Of a stretch of DNA of 64,000 nucleotides, positions 33,701-41,605 are shown one piece after another. The translations under genes were made by a program, and so were the position numbers. Origin of the DNA: Bradyrhizobium diazoefficiens (GTDB taxonomy: Bacteria > Pseudomonadota > Alphaproteobacteria > Rhizobiales > Xanthobacteraceae); NCBI RefSeq assembly GCF_016612535.1, contig NZ_JAENXS010000002.1, forward strand, positions 1,116,001-1,180,000, written 5' to 3'. The first letter of the stretch is position 1; each line of letters starts with the position of its first letter. Under the pieces are notes generated by a model. It was given only the letters and a program-made list of their open reading frames with translations, did no database searches and was not told the DNA's origin.

Positions 33701-33911
33701 CCAAGGTACCGGCGCGGAAATCCGCCAGCCGCTCGGCTATGCAATGGTCGGCGGTCTGATCGTCAGCCAGGCGCTGACCTTGTTCACGACGCCGGTGGTC
33801 TATCTCTATCTCGACAATCTCAGCAACTGGTTCTCCGGCTGGGGCCGCTCAACTGAGGACGAAGGCCACGCGGAAGCCGAGCACGGCACCGTCAAGGAAG
33901 CTGCCGAGTAA
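30765..33911 (+). CDS. RND multidrug efflux permease (MdtB/MdtC-like)
   Basis: The 1048-residue proton-driven pump has 12 spans and two large periplasmic loops. The proton-relay Asp pair is in GFVVDDAIVMLENISRY, and family motifs LPQVDFPTIQITANLPGGSP near the N-terminus and GIVKKNGIMMVDFAI near the end are clear. The closest pattern is the MdtB/MdtC type, but only one permease is present instead of the usual pair. It is translationally coupled to the adaptor. Substrates are unknown. Confidence 0.92.
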   Translation: MTEGGISAPFIRYPIGTSLLMAGILFVGLVAYPLLPVAPLPQVDFPTIQITANLPGGSPETMASSVAQPLERQFAQIPGIAQMTSTSYLGTASVTIQFDLNRSIDGAANDVQAAINAASGQLPKNLPSPPTYRKVNPADSPILLLSATSETLPLTSVSDAVDAQLAQQISQISGVAQVIIGGQQKPAVRVQIDPAKLVAKGLSLEDVRSAIAITTVDSPKGNIDGAKRAYTIYANDQLTQSKDWNDVIIAYRNGGPLRIKDIGQAVTGPEDAKQAAWANGKRGVFLVVFKQPGANVIDTVDKIKATLPRLVAAIPPAIKIELISDRTQTIRAAVEDVQFTLLLTIFLVVTVIFAFLRSFWATVIPAITVPLALLGACALMWVFGYTLDNLSLMALTIAVGFVVDDAIVMLENISRYVEEGEKPLTAAYRGAKEIGFTIVSISISLVAVLIPLLLMGGIIGRLFREFAVVLAMTIFVSMCVSLTLTPMMASRFLRAHGEVKHGRIYQWSESAFDAMLRGYEHVLDIALSWRRTTLLIFFATLGLSLYLFVLIPKGFFPQQDNGLITATSEASQDISFAAMQQRQQALGDIVRADPDVASVAMAIGGSGRAGNNGNLFITLKPRHDRKASAQQIIARLRPKLEKVEGARLYMQAAQDVRLGGRPTRTQFEFTLQDADLGELNEWAPKILAKMQTLPELRDVATDQQTQGTTVQLKINRDTASRYGIQPQLIDDTLYDAFGQRQVTQYFTQLNSYHVILEILPEMQGNLDSLNKLYLKSPLTGDQVPLSTFATWTTDPVRPLSISHQGQFPATTISFNLAQGMALGQATQAVQKAMADLGAPPTLNSSFQGTAQAFQQSLGTVPLLILAALVVVYLILGILYESYIHPITILSTLPSAGVGALLILMAAGFDFSLIALIGIILLIGIVKKNGIMMVDFAIAAERDQHKTPEESIRQAALLRFRPIMMTTMAALLGGVPLMLGQGTGAEIRQPLGYAMVGGLIVSQALTLFTTPVVYLYLDNLSNWFSGWGRSTEDEGHAEAEHGTVKEAAE

Positions 33912-33975
33912 GCTTGCGCCACCGCGTCAGCGACGGTACAGCGAAGCCCTCGGTTCACGCCAACGCGGTTACGCC

Positions 33976-34542
33976 ATGCCCATGCAATCCAGACTTGTCG
34001 TCCTCGCCGCCGCTGTCCTGTTGTCGACCGGTGCCGTGTGTGCCCAGCAGGGCGCTAAGAAGAGCTCAGCTCCCGCGGCCGCGCAGCCCGCGCCTGCACC
34101 GACCCAGCCGCAAGCCGAGGGCGCTCCGGCGCAACAGCCCGGCTGGATCGCACGCTGCACCAGCGTCAGCCGCGACGCCCCGCTCGAATGCGCGATCGAG
34201 CAGAACGCGGTCCTGACCAAAACCGGCCAGACCATCATCCTGATCAACATCCGCATCGCCCCCGATACCCGCACGCCAGTCGCGCTGCTGCAATTGCCGC
34301 TCGGCCTCAATTTGCCGGTTGGCGCAAAACTCCAGGTCGACGAGGGCAAGACCGTCGATCTCCAGATTCAGACCTGCGAGAACCGCGGCTGCTACGCCTC
34401 GACGCCGATCGCGCCGGACCTGCTTGCGAGCCTGAAGTCGGGCAAGCAGTTGAAGGTCTCCTTCCAGAACATGGCCAAGGAGACGATCGCGATCCCGATG
34501 CCGCTGAACGATTTCGCGGCGGCCTACGACAAGATCAAGTAG
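33976..34542 (+). CDS. Invasion-associated locus B (IalB) family periplasmic protein
   Basis: The 188-residue protein has a signal peptide (LVVLAAAVLLSTGAVCAQQG), a low-complexity Ala/Pro/Gln linker, and an IalB domain (WIARCTSVSRDAPLECAIEQ to VSFQNMAKETIAIPMPL) with four cysteines likely to form two disulfides (around CTS, ECA, TCEN, GCYAS). IalB proteins are widespread in alphaproteobacteria and of uncertain role. It follows the RND permease by 64 bp on the same strand and converges on the sulfatase gene. Confidence 0.82.
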   Translation: MPMQSRLVVLAAAVLLSTGAVCAQQGAKKSSAPAAAQPAPAPTQPQAEGAPAQQPGWIARCTSVSRDAPLECAIEQNAVLTKTGQTIILINIRIAPDTRTPVALLQLPLGLNLPVGAKLQVDEGKTVDLQIQTCENRGCYASTPIAPDLLASLKSGKQLKVSFQNMAKETIAIPMPLNDFAAAYDKIK

Positions 34543-34558
34543 CCGATCTCGCCGTCCG

Positions 34559-36847
34559 CTACTGCCGCGCCATCTGCGCATTGCCAACGGCCTCGCCGTC
34601 GAGCTTCTGGTCGTTGTGCATGGTGACGGTGACACGCGAGAGCCTTCCCTCGAATTCGAACGGCGCAGCGTAGTGCGACACCGGGCTGCCGCGGTCGCGG
34701 CCGATGTCGAGGCCGGACCACGAGATCAGGGTGTGGAAGCCGAGCTGCGTCTGGAGCGAGCCGGCCGGCTCACCGTCGATCAGCAGCGTGTAGTCGGTGA
34801 CGCCGGTGCGCGAGCCCATGGCCGGCGGCTCCTTGCGGACAAGACGCTCGACATGCACGCCGAGCCGCCGCGCCCCCGACGGCACCTTGCGGTCCGAGCG
34901 CACGACCTGGTGGCTGCCGCCGATGTTGAGATCGTGCACGAGGTGGCCGTCCTTGACGTAGAGGCTATAGCCGGACGTCGCATCGCCATGCGAGATCAGC
35001 ACGCCGCTGGCCCCCGCCTCCTCGATCTCGACATGTGCCTCGATCGTGTAGCTGCGGCTGCGCACGTCGGGCGCAACGTCGGTCGGCACATGGCCCATTC
35101 CGTGGTGAAAGACGAAATGGTGGCGCGCGCCATGGAAGCGCGCGGCGTTCTCGGCAAAGCGCGGCCCGAAGCGGTCGTCGAGCGGCAGCACGTTGTGCTT
35201 CTCGGCCTCGCCCCACCATGTCGCGATCATCTGGCCCAACCGCTCCGGCTCTTTCGCCGCGAGATCGTTGGTCTCGGAGAAATCCTCATCGAGGTGAAAC
35301 AGCTCCCATTTGTCGTTCTCGAACGGCGTCCCCGGCGGATGATAGGCGACGGCCTTCCAGCCGCGCTGCCAGAGGCCGCGATGGCCGAACATCTCGAAAT
35401 ATTGCGCTGACGTCTTCGACGGTGCCGAGGCATCCGCGATCGAACGCGCGAAGCTCTCGCCTTCGAGCGGCATCTGCCGGCAGCCGGCGATCTCGTGGGG
35501 CGCCTCGATGCCGATCAATTCCAACAGCGTCGGCGTCAGGTCGCTGGCATGCACGAACTGGTGACGTAGCTCGCCCCTGGCCGCAATGCGCAGCGGCCAG
35601 TTGACGACGAAGGGATCGCGGATGCCGCCGCCATGGGTGTTCTGCTTGTAGCGCCGCAGCGGCGTGTTGGAGGCCATGGCCCAGCCGTGCGGGAAATTGC
35701 TGTGGGTGTCGGGGCCGCCGATGTCGTCGATGCGGGCGAGCTTTTCCGCGATCGGCTCCGGCTTGAAATTGAATGGCCCCATCGCATTGACGAAGCCGAG
35801 CGGTCCGCCCTCCTGGCTCGCGCCATTGTCGGACATCACGATGATCATCGTGTTGTCGCGAATGCCGGCCGTCTCCAGGAACGAGACCAGACGTGCAAGA
35901 TGCCGATCGGAATGATCGAGCATGCCGGCGAAGGCCGCCTGCAGTCGCGTGAACACGCGGCGCTCGTCGGCCGAATGGTCTTCCCAGGCCTTGACGCCGT
36001 CATTGCGCGCCGGCATCCGCGTGTCCGGCGGCACCAGCCCCATGGCCTTCTGGCGCGCGAGACGCCGCTCGCGTTCGACGTCCCAGCCATGCGCGAAGGA
36101 CGCGTCGTAGCTTCGGATGATATCGACCGGCGCCTGGTGCGGCGCGTGGCAGGCGCCGAGCGCAACCCAAGTGAGCCAGGGAATGTCGGGCCGATCGGCG
36201 TGATGATCGCCGATGAAGCGGATGGCCTGGTCGATCAGGTCCTCGGTCAGATGATAACCGTCGGCATAGGCCCCGGGAGGGTCGATATGCGTGTTGTCCG
36301 AGACGAGCTCGGGCGCGTATTGATCGGTCTCGGCATCGAGGAAGCCGTAGAAGCGATCGAAACCGCGTCCCAGCGGCCAGCCGTCGAACGGACCGGTCGC
36401 GCCGCTCTCGGTCAGCGGCGTGACGTGCCATTTGCCGATCATGTAGTTGCGATAGCCGTGCACGCGCAGCATCTCGGCGAGCGTGCCCGCCTCGCGGGCG
36501 ATCTTGCCGCGATAGCCGGGATAGCCGGAATCGAAATTGGCGAGACACCCGACGCCGACCGAATGGTGGTTGCGCCCGGTGAGCAGCGCAGCGCGCGTCG
36601 TCGAGCACATCGCGGTGGTGTGGAAGCCGGAATAGCGCAAGCCTTCCGCGGCGAGCCGGTCGATGGTCGGCGTCTTGATGCGCGAGCCGTAGCAACCGAA
36701 ATCGGAGAAGCCGACATCGTCGAACAGCACGACGAGGATGTTTGGCGCGCCCTCGGGCGGTTTGGGCGCCTCCGGCCACCAAGGCTTGGACTCCGCAACC
36801 GTCTTGCCGACGGTGCCGCGGAACGGCGTGCCGCTGCCTGCGCTCAT
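34559..36847 (-). CDS. Cytoplasmic arylsulfatase, formylglycine type with CSTTR motif
   Basis: The 762-residue sulfatase has the metal-binding Asp pair in LFDDVGFSDFGCYG (D43, D44), the formylglycine site C81-S-T-T-R85 followed by AALLTGRNHH, and HGWAMASNTPLRRYKQNTHGG with further metal ligands. Thr replaces the usual Pro of CxPxR. A C-terminal beta-rich domain (about 560-762) follows. No signal peptide precedes the catalytic domain, so it acts in the cytoplasm on an imported sulfate ester. The ATG at 36847 (MSAGSGTPFRG) is preferred over a longer frame. It is the last gene after a Liv-type importer operon, 88 bp downstream. Confidence 0.88.
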   Translation of the reverse strand: MSAGSGTPFRGTVGKTVAESKPWWPEAPKPPEGAPNILVVLFDDVGFSDFGCYGSRIKTPTIDRLAAEGLRYSGFHTTAMCSTTRAALLTGRNHHSVGVGCLANFDSGYPGYRGKIAREAGTLAEMLRVHGYRNYMIGKWHVTPLTESGATGPFDGWPLGRGFDRFYGFLDAETDQYAPELVSDNTHIDPPGAYADGYHLTEDLIDQAIRFIGDHHADRPDIPWLTWVALGACHAPHQAPVDIIRSYDASFAHGWDVERERRLARQKAMGLVPPDTRMPARNDGVKAWEDHSADERRVFTRLQAAFAGMLDHSDRHLARLVSFLETAGIRDNTMIIVMSDNGASQEGGPLGFVNAMGPFNFKPEPIAEKLARIDDIGGPDTHSNFPHGWAMASNTPLRRYKQNTHGGGIRDPFVVNWPLRIAARGELRHQFVHASDLTPTLLELIGIEAPHEIAGCRQMPLEGESFARSIADASAPSKTSAQYFEMFGHRGLWQRGWKAVAYHPPGTPFENDKWELFHLDEDFSETNDLAAKEPERLGQMIATWWGEAEKHNVLPLDDRFGPRFAENAARFHGARHHFVFHHGMGHVPTDVAPDVRSRSYTIEAHVEIEEAGASGVLISHGDATSGYSLYVKDGHLVHDLNIGGSHQVVRSDRKVPSGARRLGVHVERLVRKEPPAMGSRTGVTDYTLLIDGEPAGSLQTQLGFHTLISWSGLDIGRDRGSPVSHYAAPFEFEGRLSRVTVTMHNDQKLDGEAVGNAQMARQ

Positions 36848-36935
36848 CAGATCCTCCCTGTTTTTCGCACCGATGGACACGGTTGACCCGCAGCCCGTCC
36901 TTCTGCCTGTCACTGCTGCTCCAGGCGGAGATAAA

Positions 36936-37655
36936 TCAATCTAAGCCCAAATAAGCCTTCTGCACCTGCGGATCCTCGGCCAGCGCCGCCGCGGGTCCCG
37001 AGAGCACGCTCTTCCCGACCTGGAGCACCGTCGCATAATCCGAGACCTCGAGCGCCAGCTCGATCGACTGCTCGGCGAGCAGGAGGGTCAGCCCCTCGCG
37101 ATGCAAACGGCCAAAGGTCTCGTACATGGACTCGACCACCGCTGGCGCCAGGCCGAGCGAGGGCTCGTCGAGCATCAGCAATTTCGGGTCGCTCATCAGC
37201 GCGCGGCCGACCGCGAGCATCTGCCGCTCGCCGCCGGACATGGTGCCGGCGCGCTGATTGCGGCGTTCCTTCAGGCGCGGAAAGAACTCATAGACACGTC
37301 CCAGCAGAGCGGCCTTGTGCGACTTGTCGTGCAGCGGCGTTGCGCCGAGCATCAGGTTGTTCTCGACGCTCTGCTGCACGAACAGCCGCCACCCCTCGGG
37401 TGACAGTGCAAGCCCCTTGCGCACGATCGCAAACGCCCTCTCGCCGGCGATCTCCTCGCCGCGAAAGCTGATCGATCCCGAATGCACGGGGATGAGGCCG
37501 GCGATGGCGTTCAGCGTCGTGGTCTTGCCACCGCCATTGGAGCCGAGCAGCGCGACGACGCTGCCCTCAGGCACCTCCAGCGAGACGTCGGAAACGCCGA
37601 TGAGGTCGCCATAGCGCACCTCGAGGTGCTCGATCCGCAGCAACGCCCCACTCAT
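36936..37655 (-). CDS. livF: Branched-chain-amino-acid-type ABC transporter ATPase LivF
   Basis: The 239-residue ATPase has Walker A GSNGGGKTT, signature MSGGERQMLAVGRALMS, and Walker B LLMLDEPSLGLAP typical of LivF. It pairs with LivG, whose stop it overlaps by 4 bp. The HAAT family carries amino acids, amides, urea and aromatic acids, so the ligand is open. The following arylsulfatase hints at a sulfated or aromatic compound. Confidence 0.92.
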   Translation of the reverse strand: MSGALLRIEHLEVRYGDLIGVSDVSLEVPEGSVVALLGSNGGGKTTTLNAIAGLIPVHSGSISFRGEEIAGERAFAIVRKGLALSPEGWRLFVQQSVENNLMLGATPLHDKSHKAALLGRVYEFFPRLKERRNQRAGTMSGGERQMLAVGRALMSDPKLLMLDEPSLGLAPAVVESMYETFGRLHREGLTLLLAEQSIELALEVSDYATVLQVGKSVLSGPAAALAEDPQVQKAYLGLD

Positions 37656-38419
37656 AAGTCCGGCCCGCCCATCAGCTCGACCGGCGTGTGTCCGGCGGCC
37701 GCCTTGGCGGCGCGCTTGCCGAGATAGGCCTCGATCACGGCGGGGTTGGAGGTGACCTCGCGCGGAGAGCCGCGGGCGATCTCCTTGCCCTGGTGGAACA
37801 CCATGACGCGGCTTGCGAGCGACATGATCACCTCCATGATGTGCTCGACGATGACGAGCGTGATGCCGGACCGATGGATGTCGCGGACGAGATCGATGGC
37901 GAGCTTCACCTCATGTGCGTTGAGGCCGGCCATGGCCTCGTCGAGCAGCAACACTTTTGGCTCGGTCGCGAGCGCGCGCGCAATCTCCAGCCGCTTGCGA
38001 CCGGGCGTGCCGAGCGAGCGCGCCGGCGCATCCGCGAGCCGGCTCATGCCGACGCGTTCCAGCACCGCGCGCGCCTTGACTTCGGCGTCCTTGCGATGCG
38101 CGCTGCGCAGGAAGGCGCCGATCATGACGTTTTCCAGCACCGTCATGCCCTCGAAAGTCTGTGGCACCTGAAACGTACGGGCAAGGCCGAGCCCGGCACG
38201 CAGCTCCGGCGTGGCGTCGGTGATGTCGCGCCCCTCGAACAGCACGCAGCCGGAGGTGGTCTTGAGATCGCCGGTGAGGCAATTGAAGAAGGTGGATTTT
38301 CCCGCGCCGTTCGGGCCGATCAGGCCGAGAATGTCGCCCTGCTCCAGCGTCACGGAGGCATCGTCCACCGCCTTGAAGCTGCCGAACGCTTTGGTAATTC
38401 CGCGTGCCTCAAGGAGCAT
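37652..38419 (-). CDS. livG: Branched-chain-amino-acid-type ABC transporter ATPase LivG
   Basis: The 255-residue ATPase has Walker A GPNGAGKST, Walker B VLLLDEAMAGLNAHE, and the C-terminal GSPREVTSNPAVIEAYLGKRA helix that marks LivG. The signature is unusual: where most have LSYG or LSGG, the sequence reads PARSLGTPGRKRLEIARAL. It overlaps the 3' end of livM by 11 bp and livF by 4 bp. Confidence 0.92.
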   Translation of the reverse strand: MLLEARGITKAFGSFKAVDDASVTLEQGDILGLIGPNGAGKSTFFNCLTGDLKTTSGCVLFEGRDITDATPELRAGLGLARTFQVPQTFEGMTVLENVMIGAFLRSAHRKDAEVKARAVLERVGMSRLADAPARSLGTPGRKRLEIARALATEPKVLLLDEAMAGLNAHEVKLAIDLVRDIHRSGITLVIVEHIMEVIMSLASRVMVFHQGKEIARGSPREVTSNPAVIEAYLGKRAAKAAAGHTPVELMGGPDL

Positions 38420-39380
38420 GGCTTGCTCCCGTGTCTGAAGTCCGCTTGCTCTGCCGCATGAACAGGCTGAGCAAACCGCTGGGCTGGAAGCGCGCGATCA
38501 GCACGATGATCGCGCCATAGAGCACGAAGGTGAGCCCTGCTCCCCTGCCGCCGAGCCAGCTGTTGGAAATCTCCTCCAGCGGCACCAGGATCGCCGCGCC
38601 GACCAGCGGCCCGAACAACAGTCCAGCTCCGCCCAGCGCCGCCATGATCAGGATCTTCACCGAGATCAGAGTGCCGAACCCGGACTCTGGATCGACGAAG
38701 CCGAACATCATCGCATAGAGCGCGCCGGCGACGCTCGTCAGCGCAGCGCTCAGCATATAGGCATAGAGTTTCGTGCGGCTGGCCGGCGCGCCGAGCGAGC
38801 GCGCGGCGCGCTCGGAATCCTTGATCGCGCGCAGGTAAAATCCCATCCGGCTGTTGGTCATCCACCAGGTGATGAGCAGCGTGATCGTGAGGACGACAAG
38901 GAAGAGATAATAATACGGCAGCGACGACAGGAACGAGAGATCGAAGATGTTGCGCGGCACGGTCGGCCCCGAGAGGCCGACGGCCGCACCCAACCAGTCG
39001 GTATTGGTGACGATCAGCCGCATCGTCTCGGCGACCGCGATCGTCGCCATGCTGAAATAGTGACCTGACAGCCGCAGCGTTGGCACGCCGATGATTGCAG
39101 CCAAGCCTACCGCCACCACGATGCCGCCGGGAATACCGAACAGCGGCGACAGGCCGAATTTGGCGTAGGACCCCATCGCAGCATAGGCGCCGCAGCCGAA
39201 GAATACGACATGGCCGACCGAGACCTGACCGGCATAGCCGCCGACGATGTTCCAGGCAGACGCAGCGATCGCATAGAGCAGCACCAGCGCACCGAGGCGC
39301 TGCTGGAACGGCGAGGACAGCAGCAGCGGATAGGCAATCGCCACCGCTGCGACGACCGAAAGCCAGATCAGGCGCCGCAT
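38409..39380 (-). CDS. livM: Branched-chain-amino-acid-type ABC permease LivM
   Basis: The inner-membrane permease of about 323 residues has the LivM cytoplasmic loop (RAIKDSERAARSLGAPASRTKLYAY, given here as landmark positions near 195-220) and eight or more spans. Both a GTG (39383) and an ATG (39380) are possible starts; the ATG is better spaced from GGGGAA. The start codon itself looks like the last, degenerate unit of a 14-bp repeat that fills the gap after livH. Confidence 0.9.
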   Translation of the reverse strand: MRRLIWLSVVAAVAIAYPLLLSSPFQQRLGALVLLYAIAASAWNIVGGYAGQVSVGHVVFFGCGAYAAMGSYAKFGLSPLFGIPGGIVVAVGLAAIIGVPTLRLSGHYFSMATIAVAETMRLIVTNTDWLGAAVGLSGPTVPRNIFDLSFLSSLPYYYLFLVVLTITLLITWWMTNSRMGFYLRAIKDSERAARSLGAPASRTKLYAYMLSAALTSVAGALYAMMFGFVDPESGFGTLISVKILIMAALGGAGLLFGPLVGAAILVPLEEISNSWLGGRGAGLTFVLYGAIIVLIARFQPSGLLSLFMRQSKRTSDTGASHAP

Positions 39381-39391
39381 CACATCTTCCC

Positions 39392-39447
39392 CATCAGGAC
39401 TTGCTCATCAGGACTTGCCCATCAGGTCTTGCCCATCAGGCCCTGTG
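39392..39447. repeat. Four tandem 14-bp repeats at the livH/livM junction
   Basis: Units start at 39392, 39406, 39420 and 39434, with consensus CATCAGGACTTGCC. On the coding (minus) strand each unit contains TGATG, a stop-start overlap. The livH stop lies in the third unit, and livM begins with a fifth TGATG just after the first unit, in register with the same period. Confidence 0.85.
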
Positions 39448-40285
39448 GCCGGAACCAGAGGAAGAACAGGAACAGGACATAGACGACGATGTCCTTGTAG
39501 ACCGCGCCGATCAGATAGCCCGAGAGCGACTCGATCACGCCGATCAGGAGGCCCGCGACCAGCGCGCCCGGCACGCTGCCGAAGCCGCCGAGCGAGACCG
39601 TGACGAAGGCAACGATGCTGAGCGTCTCGCCGACGGTCGGCACGATGTAGAAGAAGTTCGCGATCAGCGCGCCGGCCAGCCCCGTGGCACCGGCCGCAAT
39701 CGCCCAGGCGATGGCCTGCATGGTGTCGGGCCGGATCCCCATCAGCTGGGCCGCGGTCTGATCCTCCGCCACTGCCAGCATCTTCGAGCCGAGCGAGGTG
39801 CGCGTCAGCAGGAGATGCAGGCCGAGCGTCACCAGCAACGCAACCACACCGGCAAGCAGCCGCGAGGCCTCGATGCGCAGGCCCGCAAACGCATACGTGC
39901 CGCCGACGATGTCCTGCGGCATCGACAGGAAATTGGCGCCGAACCACCAGAACACGGAATAGCGCAGCAGCAGCGCCAGCCCGAAGGTGCCGAGGATCTG
40001 CGCCAGCATCGGCCCCTTCATGATGTCGCGGATCAGCGCGAAGTAGACGACCACGCCGACGGTGGCGAGCACCAGCGTTGCGAGCGGCGCACCGAGAAGC
40101 GGCCCGCCCCCCATCAGGATGTAGACGACATAGGCGACGTACATGCCGAGCATGACGAAATCGCCATGCGCGAAATTGACGATGTTCATCATTCCCCACA
40201 CCAGCGTGAGGCCCGAGGAAAACAGGGCGTAGACGGCGCCAAGCAGAAGCCCGCCGACGATCACCTGGACGAGTACAAAGGACAT
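39422..40285 (-). CDS. livH: Branched-chain-amino-acid-type ABC permease LivH
   Basis: The permease of about 287 residues begins MSFVLVQVIVGGLLLGAVYAL and has the LivH landmarks GMMNIVNFAHGDFVMLGMY and the loop LLLTRTSLGSKMLAVAEDQTAAQLMGI. The ATG at 40285 is preferred over a TTG seven codons upstream. Its last residues (GLMGKT) and stop codon lie in a 14-bp tandem repeat. A strong hairpin precedes it, after the binding-protein gene. Confidence 0.9.
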   Translation of the reverse strand: MSFVLVQVIVGGLLLGAVYALFSSGLTLVWGMMNIVNFAHGDFVMLGMYVAYVVYILMGGGPLLGAPLATLVLATVGVVVYFALIRDIMKGPMLAQILGTFGLALLLRYSVFWWFGANFLSMPQDIVGGTYAFAGLRIEASRLLAGVVALLVTLGLHLLLTRTSLGSKMLAVAEDQTAAQLMGIRPDTMQAIAWAIAAGATGLAGALIANFFYIVPTVGETLSIVAFVTVSLGGFGSVPGALVAGLLIGVIESLSGYLIGAVYKDIVVYVLFLFFLWFRPQGLMGKT

Positions 40286-40318
40286 GAGCCGCGTTGCTCT
40301 GATCAAATCATCCCGGGA

Positions 40319-40343
40319 AAGGCGGGGCGCGCGGCCCCGCCTT
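40319..40343 (-). terminator. Strong hairpin between binding-protein and permease genes
   Basis: A perfect 10-bp stem (AAGGCGGGGC with GCCCCGCCTT) with a GCGCG loop sits right after the binding-protein stop at 40352 and 34 bp before livH. This is the usual place for an attenuator or message-protecting stem that keeps binding-protein levels above permease levels. Confidence 0.6.
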
Positions 40344-40351
40344 CAAAAATC

Positions 40352-41605
40352 TCACCAGCCCTTGTAGGGCAGCATCGGCGCCTTCACGGCGTTCGCCTTC
40401 GGCCAGACCGCGGTGTAGTTCTCGCCATCCTGGAGCTGGATGATGAGGCCGGAGGCGAGCACGTTCTGGCCCTTGTCGTCGAACTTGACGCCCTTGTAGC
40501 CCATCATGAGTTGCTCAGGCTTCAAGTCGGTCGCCTTCAGCGCCGCCTGGATTTTCGCGGGATCGGTCGAGCCGGCGCGGTCGATCGCATCGGCGAGCAC
40601 GAAGAAGCCCTGCATCTCGCGGCCGACGGTGTCGTCCATCTCCTCGCCGCTCTTCTTCTTGTACATGTCGGCGATGATGGCCGATGGCGAGCCGGACGGA
40701 CCCACCGACCAGGACGAACGGTTGAAGACGCCCTGCGAGATCTTGCCGACGGCCTTGATGAAGGACGGATCGGAATAGCCGGCGTCGTCGGCGAGCAGCA
40801 CCGCCGGCTTGTAGTCGAGCGACTGCATAGTTTTGGCAAACAGGATCGCATCCGACGTGTAGGAGATCATGATGATCACGTCGGGCTTCTTGTCCTTGAG
40901 CTGGAGCACCTGGCCCTGCACGTCGGTCGCGTTGACGGGATAGGCGATGTCGAGCGCGACCGCTTGGCCCTTCTCCTTGAAGGCGGCGCTAATGGTATTG
41001 GCGACCGAGGTGCCGTATTCGGTGTTGTCGTGAACCAGAGCCACGCTGTCGGTCTTGGCGCCCTGCGCCTTGATGTCCGCGAGGAAATCGACGTAGGCCT
41101 TGGCAAAATCGGTGGCGATCGGCGTGGTGCGGAAGAACCATTTGAAGCCGCGCTCGGTGAGATTGGCGGCGACGGACTCCGAATTGAGATAGGGAATGCC
41201 GTATTTCTCGGCGATCGCGCTCGACGTCAGCGTGATGCCGGACTGGTAGGCGCCGAACACGGCCGCCACCTTGTCTTCGGTGATCAGACGCAGCGCCTGG
41301 TTCTGGCCCGTCGCCGGGTTGCCCTGGTTGTCTGCGAACACGGCCTCGATCTTGGCGCCGCCGAGGCCGGCAAGGCCTGCGTTCTTGGCCAGCGGCAGAT
41401 TGGCGAGCTCGGGATGGGCGTTGTTGATGATGTCCATGGCGACCTCGAGCGCCGCCTTGGCGTGCGCGCCGATCGAGGCGGTGCCGCCGGACATCGGCAG
41501 GATCACGCCGATCTTGACCACCTTGTCCTCGGCCCGCGCGCCCGCGGCGAGCGCAATGGACATCGCGGCCGCGCAGAGCAGCCCCGTGACGTGGTTCAAT
41601 GTCAT
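40352..41605 (-). CDS. ABC transporter substrate-binding protein, LivK/HAAT type
   Basis: The 417-residue periplasmic protein has a Sec signal (LLCAAAMSIALAAGARAED), then the type I Leu/Ile/Val-binding fold (VVKIGVILPMSGGTASIGAH, GAYQSGITLTSSAIAEKYGIPYLN, DVIIMISYTSDAILFAKTMQ). GGGAGG precedes the ATG at 41605. The frame stays open for almost 600 bp more upstream, but that DNA is repetitive and non-coding. It captures the ligand for LivHMGF encoded downstream. Divergence from classical LivK sequence leaves the ligand open. Confidence 0.9.
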   Translation of the reverse strand: MTLNHVTGLLCAAAMSIALAAGARAEDKVVKIGVILPMSGGTASIGAHAKAALEVAMDIINNAHPELANLPLAKNAGLAGLGGAKIEAVFADNQGNPATGQNQALRLITEDKVAAVFGAYQSGITLTSSAIAEKYGIPYLNSESVAANLTERGFKWFFRTTPIATDFAKAYVDFLADIKAQGAKTDSVALVHDNTEYGTSVANTISAAFKEKGQAVALDIAYPVNATDVQGQVLQLKDKKPDVIIMISYTSDAILFAKTMQSLDYKPAVLLADDAGYSDPSFIKAVGKISQGVFNRSSWSVGPSGSPSAIIADMYKKKSGEEMDDTVGREMQGFFVLADAIDRAGSTDPAKIQAALKATDLKPEQLMMGYKGVKFDDKGQNVLASGLIIQLQDGENYTAVWPKANAVKAPMLPYKGW

